From the NCBI RefSeq assembly GCF_008370345.1, contig NZ_VTUU01000004.1, positions 62,001-126,000 of the forward strand: 64,000 bases of DNA, written 5' to 3'. Below the pieces are notes generated by a model. The model worked only from the letters and a program-made list of their open reading frames with translations. It had not been told where the DNA came from and did not search any database. Source of the stretch: Marinobacter salinexigens (GTDB lineage Bacteria; Pseudomonadota; Gammaproteobacteria; Pseudomonadales; Oleiphilaceae). The translations under genes were made by a program, and so were the position numbers. Of this stretch, positions 1-7,812 are shown one piece after another; position 1 is the first letter of the stretch; the number at the start of each line of letters is the position of its first letter.

Positions 1-113
1 TGTTTGTCAGCAGGAATCAGCATGGCTGTTATGTCTCCATCGCCGATGTCCTCTCGAAGGCTTTGTGCAACATTTTCAACTCGGGACTGGCGAAGGAGCT
101 CTGCTGGGATCAT
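1..113 (-). CDS. nadC: Nicotinate-nucleotide pyrophosphorylase, N-terminal fragment
   Basis: The minus strand from 113 down to the window edge reads an open frame starting MIPAELLRQSRVENVAQSLR and continuing EDIGDGDITAMLIPADK. The 'LREDIGDGDIT..LIPAD' stretch is the conserved N-terminus of quinolinate phosphoribosyltransferase (NadC), which makes nicotinate mononucleotide from quinolinate and PRPP in de novo NAD synthesis. Only about 37 codons are inside the window. ATG at 113-111 is the only ATG before an in-frame stop upstream; no strong ribosome binding site is visible. It is divergent from the DUF1631-ampD-ampE genes, an arrangement known from Pseudomonas, which supports the call. Confidence 0.85.
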   Translation of the reverse strand, partial: MIPAELLRQSRVENVAQSLREDIGDGDITAMLIPADK

Positions 114-240
114 GATGAAGGGTCCGGTGTCATCTGGGTGGAACGTGTCGTTTGGCGGACGATTTTATAGGGCGGGAGCCGATTCGCCAAACGCCCGTTA
201 TCGATTCGAGTGGAACGAAAAAATGTGAACTGCGTCTGGT

Positions 241-280
241 GTACACAAAAGGTGACAAAATCTGACACAAGCTGACAAAA
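241..280. repeat. Four 10-bp phased direct repeats in the nadC/DUF1631 intergenic region
   Basis: Successive decamers 241-250 (GTACACAAAA), 251-260 (GGTGACAAAA), 261-270 (TCTGACACAA) and 271-280 (GCTGACAAAA) share a TGACAAAA-like core at an exact 10-bp period; the first is the most degenerate. The period is about one helical turn, so all cores face the same side of the DNA. They sit directly upstream of the -10 at 289-294. I infer a possible binding array for a regulator; none can be named. Confidence 0.6.
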
Positions 281-288
281 GTAGCTCG

Positions 289-294
289 TATGAT
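289..294 (+). promoter_or_regulatory. Probable -10 element of the DUF1631-ampD-ampE unit
   Basis: TATGAT at 289-294 matches the sigma-70 -10 consensus TATAAT at five of six positions. A start about 7 nt downstream would begin the RNA near 301. That leaves no room to translate from the ATG at 304 and favours the ATG at 346. No good -35 lies at 17 bp; CTGACA copies of the phased repeats lie at 11 and 21 bp, so activation by a bound factor is possible. Confidence 0.45.
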
Positions 295-345
295 AGAACC
301 TAGATGAATCTAACAGTCCGCTGGACTATCTCGGAGCACCATTCC

Positions 346-2565
346 ATGGCGCAGGACATCAATGTTGTGAATTTTTCGGCCAGGCAGCCGTCGCAGCGTT
401 TTTTGTTGCCGAATTCACTGGTTGGATTGCGTGACGTGTCTGGGCAGTCCCTGCGGACGATACTGGCCAATTTCTTTGACCGTTCGGACGATGCGCTTTT
501 CGAGTTGGCAGACCGGGCCGGAACGAACACGGATCAAAATACTTTTTTTGATGCAATGCGGGAGCTTCGCCTCCGGCGCAAGTCTATGGTGGTGTCGGTA
601 CTGCAGTATGTCAGCCAGGCGTTTAATGATATTGGCCGTTTCCACCCGGAGTATGGTTCCGGCGCTCTCGACGACGTGGATCAGGACTCTCTTAGCCTTC
701 TGGATCATTCCCAGCTTGAACAGCAGGTTGCTGTCGACAATCTCATCAATAAACTCCGTAGTCACTATAGCGAGCAAATCCGTCTGCTCACGACCCGAGT
801 TAACCACCTGATACCGGAGACCAGGCTTTCTGATAGTCAGATGCCTCTCAGCCCCGAGGTGATATGTGGTGGCGTGGCAGAAGCCTGTTCTGATCTGGAT
901 ATCGATATTCGAGCCAAACTTGTGGTTCTGAAACTGTTTGACCGGCTGCTGGAAGATTCGCTGGGCGGGCTTTACGAGCAGGCCAATCGCAAGCTGGCAG
1001 ACGATGGTGTCATGCCGGATCTGAAACGTGCGCCGGTGGGGCCTGGAAAGGCTTCCCGATCAGCAAAGAAACCGTCGGGCTTTGACGCTGGGGCGGGGGA
1101 AGACAGTTCCATGCCCCAGGCGACGTTCTCTGAATTGAGTGCTTTGCTCCATCAATCCGATGGTGGGGCCTCCCAGTCATCGTTTGCTGACGGCGTTGAG
1201 CTGGATACCAGTCGGCTGATGGCTCGGCTGAGTAAAATTCAGGTGGCTTCCGGAAGGCTCGGAGCTGGGCGGGTTATTGCCTTGAACGACTTGCTCAAGC
1301 CGGTGCTGCGTGCGGACACAGAAACGCCTTTCAATGTCGGGCAGGTTGATAATGATGTAATTAATCTGGTCTCGATGCTGTTTGATTTCATCCTTGAAGA
1401 CCGGCAGTTGCACCCTGTCATGAAATCGTTGATCGGCAGGCTGCAGATTCCGGTGCTTAAAGTCGCTCTGAGTGACAGGAATTTCTTCAATCGTGGTGGT
1501 CATCCGGTTCGCAAGCTATTGAATGAGTTGGCTCTTTCGGCCATAGGCTGGAGTGAAAAACGTGAGGGCCAGAAAGACCCGTTGCGGGATAAAATCGAGC
1601 AGGTTGTAGGCCGCATCCTCAATGAATTCACCAACAACGTCGAGTTGTTTGAAGAGTTGCTCAAGGATTTCAGCCATTTCATGGATCTGGATCGTCGGCG
1701 TCGTGAGTTGATTGAGCAGCGGTTGAAAGATGCCGAGGAAGGTCGGGCTCGCCAGGAATACGCGTCCACGGCATCTAATGGGCTGATCGAAGAGGTGATC
1801 GTCCGGCGCGAGATTCCCGAGCCTGTACTGAAACTGTTGCGCGAGCCGTGGGCCAAGTATCTACAATGGGTCATTCTCCGCGAGGGCGACGAGAGCCAGC
1901 GTTGGGATGATGCGCGAAAGCTGACGGAACGCCTGGTCTGGAGTGTTGATCCGAAACCGGTTACCGACGATACCCGCAGTGAATTGCTCAGGGCCATTCC
2001 GTCCATTGTTGACGACCTTCGTAGAGCTTTGCAGGAGATTTCCTGGGACCCGTTTGCCACCGATTCTGCTATCCATGATCTTGAACTGGCTCACGTTGAT
2101 GTGTTCCAGAAGCTCGTTACTGCTCCTCCACGTGATGAAACACTGGTTGCCGAGGTTGAGTCTGAAACAGAAACCGAAACCGATGTCGCGGCTGCTGCAA
2201 TCGAAGACGTCTCCGTCGGCGCGGTTGCTGAAAACGAAGTGGTTCCTGCGGAAACGGCGGAGGACGTCGCACCAGCGGCGGTTGCTGGTGAGTGGCTGGG
2301 TCGGGCAGATAGCCTCCGTGTCGGCTCCTGGATTGAAATGACTCGGGATGAAACACGCATCAGGTGCAAGCTGGCGGCGTTCATCAAGGCCACAGGAAAG
2401 TACATCTTTGTGAACCGCAGTGGTGCCAAAGTGGCAGAATATCAGCGCGAGGAACTGGCGGCCGCGATGGCTGAGGGCGAGATTGGCATGCTGGACGATG
2501 GTCTGATCTTCGACCGGGCACTGGAATCCATTATCGATAATCTTCGTAGCAATCGTCGGGACTGA
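346..2565 (+). CDS. DUF1631 family protein
   Basis: A 739-residue soluble protein of the DUF1631 family (Pfam 'protein of unknown function, thymidine phosphorylase-like'; no activity established). It has no signal peptide or membrane segment. Residues about 1-560 are rich in predicted helices (many R/E/L stretches). An acidic, Ala/Glu-rich linker (about 600-640, ETETETD and similar) separates a compact C-terminal part beginning near 'VGSWIEM' with 'RCKLAAFIKATGKYIFVNRSG', which resembles a small PilZ-like beta domain; that last point is inference. The ATG at 346 is preceded by GGAG at 333-336, spacing 9; an ATG at 304 would add 14 residues but lies at the predicted transcription start. It is first in a probable unit with ampD and ampE. 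Confidence 0.8.
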   Translation: MAQDINVVNFSARQPSQRFLLPNSLVGLRDVSGQSLRTILANFFDRSDDALFELADRAGTNTDQNTFFDAMRELRLRRKSMVVSVLQYVSQAFNDIGRFHPEYGSGALDDVDQDSLSLLDHSQLEQQVAVDNLINKLRSHYSEQIRLLTTRVNHLIPETRLSDSQMPLSPEVICGGVAEACSDLDIDIRAKLVVLKLFDRLLEDSLGGLYEQANRKLADDGVMPDLKRAPVGPGKASRSAKKPSGFDAGAGEDSSMPQATFSELSALLHQSDGGASQSSFADGVELDTSRLMARLSKIQVASGRLGAGRVIALNDLLKPVLRADTETPFNVGQVDNDVINLVSMLFDFILEDRQLHPVMKSLIGRLQIPVLKVALSDRNFFNRGGHPVRKLLNELALSAIGWSEKREGQKDPLRDKIEQVVGRILNEFTNNVELFEELLKDFSHFMDLDRRRRELIEQRLKDAEEGRARQEYASTASNGLIEEVIVRREIPEPVLKLLREPWAKYLQWVILREGDESQRWDDARKLTERLVWSVDPKPVTDDTRSELLRAIPSIVDDLRRALQEISWDPFATDSAIHDLELAHVDVFQKLVTAPPRDETLVAEVESETETETDVAAAAIEDVSVGAVAENEVVPAETAEDVAPAAVAGEWLGRADSLRVGSWIEMTRDETRIRCKLAAFIKATGKYIFVNRSGAKVAEYQREELAAAMAEGEIGMLDDGLIFDRALESIIDNLRSNRRD

Positions 2566-2637
2566 TGTCGTAGCAAGGCCGATCACTTTGTGCTTCAATC
2601 GGGGCTACTGTAATGTCCTGATGAGTATGGATTTACC

Positions 2638-3264
2638 TTGCACGATACCCACTCCGCGTTTGACTGGCTGGCAATAACGGCCAAAGAAGCCGCTGACCTT
2701 CGGTCCAGCGGCAGACTCCCTTCGGCACGGTGGTGCCCATCCCCAAACTTTGGTTCGCGCCCTGAAGGCGCCTCAGTGAGTCTGCTGGTTGTTCATAACA
2801 TCAGCTTGCCTCCCGGCCAGTTTGGTGGTCCTGAAATCGAGGACTTTTTCTGTAATCGGCTCGATCACTCGGCGCATCCCTATTTTGAGTCCATTGCCGG
2901 AATGCAGGTATCAGCCCACGCTCTGATTCGTCGGGATGGCTCTGTTGTTCAATTTGTCAGCCTGCTTGAAAGGGCTTGGCATGCGGGTCGTTCGTGCTTC
3001 CGGGGCGAGCAGGAGTGTAATGATTTCTCCATTGGCATTGAGCTCGAGGGTGCGGATGATATTCGCTATACCGAAGCCCAGTACCGCAGTCTGTCCGGTC
3101 TGACAGCCCTGATCATGCTGGCCTGGCCCGACATTACTGAAGACCGTTTGACTGGACATTGTGATATAGCCCCCGGAAGAAAGACCGATCCCGGGCCAGC
3201 TTTTGATTGGTCCCGCTACCGGGCAGTGCTGGATCTGGCCCTGAACCCAGAGGAGAATCGCTGA
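2638..3264 (+). CDS. ampD: 1,6-anhydro-N-acetylmuramyl-L-alanine amidase AmpD
   Basis: Cytoplasmic zinc amidase that removes the stem peptide from anhydro-muropeptides during peptidoglycan recycling; its loss derepresses AmpC beta-lactamase in species that carry AmpR. At 208 residues it is slightly longer than E. coli AmpD (about 183) because of an N-terminal extension. Zinc ligands are visible: His53 in VVHNISLPPG, His174 in LTGHCDIAPG and Asp184 in RKTDPGPAFDW; the catalytic Glu is probably Glu135 in GIELEG. The only in-frame start before the conserved region is TTG at 2638, with a weak GGAT upstream; two nearby ATGs (2621, 2627) are out of frame. Its stop abuts the ampE ATG, so the two are translationally coupled. 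Confidence 0.92.
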   Translation: MHDTHSAFDWLAITAKEAADLRSSGRLPSARWCPSPNFGSRPEGASVSLLVVHNISLPPGQFGGPEIEDFFCNRLDHSAHPYFESIAGMQVSAHALIRRDGSVVQFVSLLERAWHAGRSCFRGEQECNDFSIGIELEGADDIRYTEAQYRSLSGLTALIMLAWPDITEDRLTGHCDIAPGRKTDPGPAFDWSRYRAVLDLALNPEENR

Positions 3265-4152
3265 ATGGTTCTGGTTGTGTTCTTGCTGGCCTACATTGTG
3301 CGGCGTCGCCTGGATGCGCAAGACAGGCTATCCGGTGACCGGCTATGGCAGCGCTGGTTCCACAAGCATGCGACGGCGCCTGCGGGGAAAGAGTCTTCTC
3401 TTAAGGCGGGTATCGTTCTGATCATCCTGCCGGCTTTGTTACTTGGATTGGTCGTGGTCTTTCTGGATGATTATGGCCTCAGGGTGTTGGCCTATCCGCT
3501 GGAATTTCTGGTCATGGTCTTCCTGATGGGCGCTCCGGGGTGGGGGGATACACTCCGGGTCTATGCCGATGCCTGGCGGCGGGGAGATATGCAGGGCGCC
3601 TGGCACCATGTTCAGGACCGTCTGCCGGCCGCGGAAAGAGGTTCGGCGTTGTCTCCGGATGCTATGCATCTGTCGCTGTCCCGTACTTTTATGTGCTCCG
3701 TCTTTGAGCGCTTTTTCCTCGTTGCGTTCTGGTATGTGGTGGGCGGAATCGGGCTCGCTGTGCTGGCCCGGGGAATTGTCGCGCTTTCAGAGCAATGGCC
3801 CCAGTCTCCGGCGAGGCCCGGCTATCGCCGATTGGAAGAGATTGTTGCATGGATTCCCGTGCGACTGTTGTCTCTGACCTTCGGCATTGCGGGTGACCTG
3901 GCCGGCTGGCTTCGGGATATTCGCAGGGTTCTGACGGGATTCGGTAAAAATAAAGATGAAGTTCTCATGATTTCCGCCAATGGGTCGTTAACCGGGTATG
4001 CACTTGATCCGGAGCGATTTTCCCGGATCCACCCTGACGAATGGGTTGATTTCGGCGGGCGTAGTCTTCGGGCCGTTCGGGATCTACTGAATCGAAGCAT
4101 GTTGGTATGGATATGCCTGCTGGCCCTGTTGGTTATTGCCGGGCTTGTCTGA
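3265..4152 (+). CDS. ampE: AmpE family inner-membrane protein
   Basis: A 295-residue polytopic membrane protein encoded immediately after ampD (TGA then ATG with no gap), the classic ampDE pair. Hydrophobic segments are visible near residues 1-12, 50-68, 72-90 (PLEFLVMVFLMGAPGWGD is the family's conserved stretch), 145-170 and 275-294, with a Trp/Arg-rich cytoplasmic part between. AmpE has been proposed to act as a sensory or transport partner in muropeptide recycling, but its biochemical role is unsettled. Family assignment rests on the gene pair and the PLEF..GAPG stretch. Confidence 0.88.
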   Translation: MVLVVFLLAYIVRRRLDAQDRLSGDRLWQRWFHKHATAPAGKESSLKAGIVLIILPALLLGLVVVFLDDYGLRVLAYPLEFLVMVFLMGAPGWGDTLRVYADAWRRGDMQGAWHHVQDRLPAAERGSALSPDAMHLSLSRTFMCSVFERFFLVAFWYVVGGIGLAVLARGIVALSEQWPQSPARPGYRRLEEIVAWIPVRLLSLTFGIAGDLAGWLRDIRRVLTGFGKNKDEVLMISANGSLTGYALDPERFSRIHPDEWVDFGGRSLRAVRDLLNRSMLVWICLLALLVIAGLV

Positions 4153-4277
4153 CGCGTCCGGAAACCAATAAGAAAAATATTACCTTTAATAACAAATAAA
4201 GTCTTAGGTTATCGCTAGTTAAGCTATAGACTAAAGAAAAGAACAATAATTCAGTTGTTGATAGCAGTGAGGACTTC

Positions 4278-6305
4278 GTGAAACATCTCATCAATCCCGC
4301 CATAGCGCTGATGAACCGGTTGCCAATGGTGTATAAGTTCAGTCTCATCAGTATCTTATTTTTGCTCCCTATTGGAGGCCTCTCCTGGCTGGTGATGTCT
4401 GAGCTGAACCGCTCGGTACAGACCATAACCCAGGGTGTGGAGGGCCTTAAGCAGGTCAAAAATGTTGATCGCCTGTTGTCTCTGGCTATCGATTTTCGTG
4501 ATTACCGTTCGGTGGGTGTTTTACGGAACCATGAAGCCTTGCTTGCGGAATCTGACAAGGCTGCCGGGGAAATTAACGGCATTTTTGAGGCATTAGTCGC
4601 GCGCGAGCATTCTTTTGATCGATCCGGCACCTGGGCGGCTCAGGTCGAAGACCTCCGGAAAGATTGGGAGACTTTGAGTAATGACGATAACTATCAGGGC
4701 AATATTGATCCTCAGTTCAAATACTACCAACAGTTTGCCCAGAAAGTGCTGGCTCTGCTGCCTGCAACGATGGAGCTTTCCGGGTTGGGTCAGGATTCCC
4801 GCGAAAATCAGGTCCTGCTTGGGCTGATTCGCGAGAGTCTGCCTGCAGCTCGCGGCACGATTGGTCAGGCCAGGGCGTACGGTACCTACGCCTTGGTGAA
4901 TGGTCAGGTAGGGTATGCGCTGAGTGAGATCCTGAATGAAACCTACGATTTGCTGACCAATCAGACTTCACTGCTGGCGCCCGCACTTTCCGTGGCAAAA
5001 GAATCATCACCAGCCCTGGCTGACAAGGCGGCTAGCACCATGGACCGGGTCAGTGAAAGTCTCGTGACGGTTCGTGACGCTGTTGACGTCAACATCATCA
5101 CGCCCATGCGCCTGGAAATGCCATGGGCCGAATTCAACGACCAGATTAGGGATCAGTTGAATTACTTTGATCAGCTTAACAACACTATTTTCGATCTGGT
5201 TGAGGCCAATCTGGCATCCAAGCTCGGTGAAGAACTGAGTAAACGTCGACTGATTGTGCTGGCTCTCGTCGTCGTCCTGTTGGTGGTTGTTTACCTGTAC
5301 GTGGGATTTTTTGTCTCGGTTCGGACCGCAATTAACCGGTTTTCCGATGCAGCACGGCGGGTTGCAGCCGGGGATATGACGACCCATATCCAGCTTCGTA
5401 ACCGTGATGAATTGGGCGAACTGACAACCGAGTTCAATAATATGACGGATCGGATTGCAGAGCTGATCCGTTCGGTAAGCAGAACCACCGCAGATGTGGA
5501 TCAGCAAGCCAGTCAGGTGAATCATACCGCAGTCGCTAACAGCGAGGCGGTTGCCCGACAGATGGAAGAGAGTGGCCAGATCACAGAAGCAATGAACCAG
5601 ATGGTTGAAGCTGTCCACGAGGTGACCGAAAGCGCCCATCGCGTTGCAGAGAGTGCTGGAACAGCGGAGAACGATACAGAGACCGGTCGGGCGGTTGTGG
5701 CAGACACGGTTGAGACGATCAATCGCCTGTCAGCTGAGATCTCCGGTGCGGTGGACGTGATCAACCGGGTCAGTCAGGACAGCGACAATATCAGCCAGGT
5801 CCTGGTCGAGATCAAGGCGATAGCCGAACAGACCAATCTGTTGGCATTGAATGCGGCCATTGAAGCCGCCCGTGCCGGAGAGCAGGGGCGCGGTTTTGCG
5901 GTGGTTGCCGACGAAGTGCGCTCATTGTCGCAGCGGACGCACAAATCCACTGAAGAAATAGAGGGCATGATTTCTCGCCTGCAAAGTGGAGTGAAGGACG
6001 CAGTTTCTGCCATGACCAACAGTCGTGATGTCACTGAAACAACGGTGCAGAAGTCCGGTGAAGTGACTGAAGCTCTGGATCGTATTGCCCGCGGTATTTC
6101 GGCGATTGTGGATATGAGTCACCAGATTGCGCAAGCGGCTGAAGAACAGTCGGCTGTTGCCCGGAATGTGAATGCTAACGTTGAACAGATTGGTGAGTTG
6201 GGTCAGGCCACAGCGGCTAATGCCGAGGAAACTCTGGGATCATCCCGGGAAATGTCTGAACTGACGGCATCCTTGCAGCGACTGGTCGAAGCCTTCAAGG
6301 TATAG
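4278..6305 (+). CDS. Methyl-accepting chemotaxis protein
   Basis: A 675-residue transmembrane chemoreceptor feeding the CheA/CheW pathway. There is a membrane segment at about residues 20-40, a long periplasmic ligand-binding region (about 41-325) predicted helical and without a domain I can name, a second membrane segment (about 325-350, [19 protein letters not shown]), a HAMP domain, then the coiled-coil signalling domain. The hairpin tip is clear around residues 512-551 ([20 protein letters not shown], then [15 protein letters not shown]). There is no C-terminal CheR-docking pentapeptide; the protein ends RLVEAFKV. The start is GTG at 4278 after GAGGA at 4269-4273; an ATG 33 nt downstream is an alternative. 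The upstream 125 bp are AT-rich. The ligand is unknown. Confidence 0.93.
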   Translation: MKHLINPAIALMNRLPMVYKFSLISILFLLPIGGLSWLVMSELNRSVQTITQGVEGLKQVKNVDRLLSLAIDFRDYRSVGVLRNHEALLAESDKAAGEINGIFEALVAREHSFDRSGTWAAQVEDLRKDWETLSNDDNYQGNIDPQFKYYQQFAQKVLALLPATMELSGLGQDSRENQVLLGLIRESLPAARGTIGQARAYGTYALVNGQVGYALSEILNETYDLLTNQTSLLAPALSVAKESSPALADKAASTMDRVSESLVTVRDAVDVNIITPMRLEMPWAEFNDQIRDQLNYFDQLNNTIFDLVEANLASKLGEELSKRRLIVLALVVVLLVVVYLYVGFFVSVRTAINRFSDAARRVAAGDMTTHIQLRNRDELGELTTEFNNMTDRIAELIRSVSRTTADVDQQASQVNHTAVANSEAVARQMEESGQITEAMNQMVEAVHEVTESAHRVAESAGTAENDTETGRAVVADTVETINRLSAEISGAVDVINRVSQDSDNISQVLVEIKAIAEQTNLLALNAAIEAARAGEQGRGFAVVADEVRSLSQRTHKSTEEIEGMISRLQSGVKDAVSAMTNSRDVTETTVQKSGEVTEALDRIARGISAIVDMSHQIAQAAEEQSAVARNVNANVEQIGELGQATAANAEETLGSSREMSELTASLQRLVEAFKV

Positions 6306-6323
6306 GCTGACATGCAGTGAAAG

Positions 6324-6353
6324 AATCCGGCCTTCAGAGGCCGGATTTTTTTT
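6324..6353 (+). terminator. Intrinsic terminator of the chemoreceptor gene
   Basis: AATCCGGCC (6324-6332), six-base loop, GGCCGGATT (6339-6347), then a run of T to 6353. It overlaps the 3' end of the convergent adenosyltransferase gene, whose last codons lie in the right arm. The minus-strand side has only a short T tract. Confidence 0.9.
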
Positions 6354-6891
6354 GATCCCACAGAATTTCTTCGGCGCCGTCGCGGCGAGCAAGTACCCTG
6401 GCAAATACAAACAACAGATCTGACAGGCGGTTCAGGTAGTGCCGGGAGGCAGAGTTGATGGAATCTTCGTGCCCGAGTGCGACGACAATCCGTTCGGCCC
6501 TTCGACACACAGCGCGAGCCATATGGCATTGAGCGGCAGCGGGGGAACCGCCGGGCAGGATGAAATTTTTCAGTGGCGGAAGATCTTCATTGTACTCGTC
6601 CAGTGTGGCTTCCAGCCAATGGATGTGGTCGGAACTGATCACCACGCTTCCGGGGATGGCGAATTCACCGCCCAGATCAAACAGGTGATGCTGAATGCGG
6701 CGCAGGGGGCTGATCATCTCATCATCGCTGTTCAGGGTCTCGATCAGCAGACCGATATGGCAGTTCACTTCATCGGCGGTACCCATGGCTTCTACTCGCT
6801 GAGCATTCTTTGCAATGCGGTTACCATCTGCCAGGCCGGTAGAGCCATCATCGCCGGTGCGTGTGTAGATTTTAGAAAGGCGGTTGCCCAT
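6334..6891 (-). CDS. Cob(I)yrinic acid a,c-diamide adenosyltransferase, PduO type
   Basis: A 185-residue ATP:corrinoid adenosyltransferase that makes adenosylcobalamin. The N-terminal P-loop-like signature SKIYTRTGDDGSTGL and the EAMGTADEVNCHIGL stretch are diagnostic of the PduO/MMAB type, as are the later 'CRRAERIVVAL' and 'LNRLSDLLFVFAR' motifs. Length matches the family. It lies 22 nt downstream of the ketopantoate reductase gene on the same strand and probably shares its transcript. Nothing else of B12 metabolism is in the window, so a housekeeping or salvage role is inferred. Confidence 0.93.
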   Translation of the reverse strand: MGNRLSKIYTRTGDDGSTGLADGNRIAKNAQRVEAMGTADEVNCHIGLLIETLNSDDEMISPLRRIQHHLFDLGGEFAIPGSVVISSDHIHWLEATLDEYNEDLPPLKNFILPGGSPAAAQCHMARAVCRRAERIVVALGHEDSINSASRHYLNRLSDLLFVFARVLARRDGAEEILWDQKKSGL

Positions 6892-6913
6892 CGGTAAACT
6901 CCTCTGAGACAGG

Positions 6914-7807
6914 TTAGGGGGACAGTTGTTTTACTTGATGGGTGAGCAACTGGTTCACCGGGGTTGGAATACCGAGCTTCTGGCCAAGCCTGACCAGATA
7001 GCCATTGATGAAATCGATTTCAGTGCAGCGGCCAGCCAGTGTGTCTGCTCGCATGGACGAAGTGTTGCGTGCCGTGGCCCTGGCCACGTTCTCGATCCGG
7101 TTGCGCAGTTCTTCCGGGGCAGCTCCCTCAATTCCCTCAGCGGACATCAGCTGAGCTATTTCGGCGCAGAGGGGGATGATTTTCTGTTGGAAGAAGTCGT
7201 TGTCCAGAATATCGCCATTCGGGCAGTTAAGTAAGGCGGTAAACGGGTTGATGCCCGCGTTGATGACGAGTTTCTGCCAGAGCCTGGGGAGGATATCCTG
7301 CTCGCAGTGGATACGTAGCCCGGAGGGTTGCAGGGACTCGACGACTCTCTCTGTCAGTGGGGCGGCGGCTGACGTCAGTGGGCCGATCCAGGTGTCGCCT
7401 TGTCCCGCGTGCTTCAGTTGATCAGGGGTCGGGCGATTGGCGCCTTCCGTCGTGGAGGCGGCCAGGATTGGCCGATCTGGCCAGTGCTCCGCAACGGCTT
7501 GCTGGCTACCTAGTCCGTTTTGTAACAGGAGAACGGGCACCTTTGATGAAATGTGCGGAAGCCATGAGTCCAGTGCCTCTACCGTGTCCCCCGCTTTGGT
7601 CGTTACCAGCAGCAGGCTAATGTCGGTTGGGAGTGTCAGCCACGGGCGAGTAATGGTTGTAGGCTTGCCATCGAGGTTTTGGAAGGTGTACCGGACAGGG
7701 GAAGCGGCCGGATCAGTGTCCGGCCGCGGCAGAAAGCAACTCTGGTGTTCAGGGAGCAGGGCAGCCCATAGCCGCCCCAAAGCTCCCGCGCCCAGAATCC
7801 CGATCAT
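6914..7807 (-). CDS. panE: 2-dehydropantoate 2-reductase (ketopantoate reductase)
   Basis: NADPH-dependent reduction of ketopantoate to pantoate in pantothenate/CoA synthesis. The 297-residue protein starts with the Rossmann motif ILGAGALGRLWAALL. The mid-protein KLVINAGINPFTALLNCPNG contains the catalytic Lys and conserved Asn of the ApbA/PanE family, and the C-terminal helical domain ends with the EIDFINGYLV motif. It starts 5 nt after the valS stop, so it is co-transcribed with valS. Paralogues acting on other 2-keto acids exist, so the exact substrate is inferred. Confidence 0.88.
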   Translation of the reverse strand: MIGILGAGALGRLWAALLPEHQSCFLPRPDTDPAASPVRYTFQNLDGKPTTITRPWLTLPTDISLLLVTTKAGDTVEALDSWLPHISSKVPVLLLQNGLGSQQAVAEHWPDRPILAASTTEGANRPTPDQLKHAGQGDTWIGPLTSAAAPLTERVVESLQPSGLRIHCEQDILPRLWQKLVINAGINPFTALLNCPNGDILDNDFFQQKIIPLCAEIAQLMSAEGIEGAAPEELRNRIENVARATARNTSSMRADTLAGRCTEIDFINGYLVRLGQKLGIPTPVNQLLTHQVKQLSP

Positions 7808-7812
7808 CGGGG

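Noticed and set aside
304..345. Earlier ATG for the DUF1631 gene at 304
   Set aside because: It would sit at or within a few bases of the predicted transcription start from the -10 at 289-294, and lacks a ribosome binding site, whereas the ATG at 346 has GGAG at good spacing.
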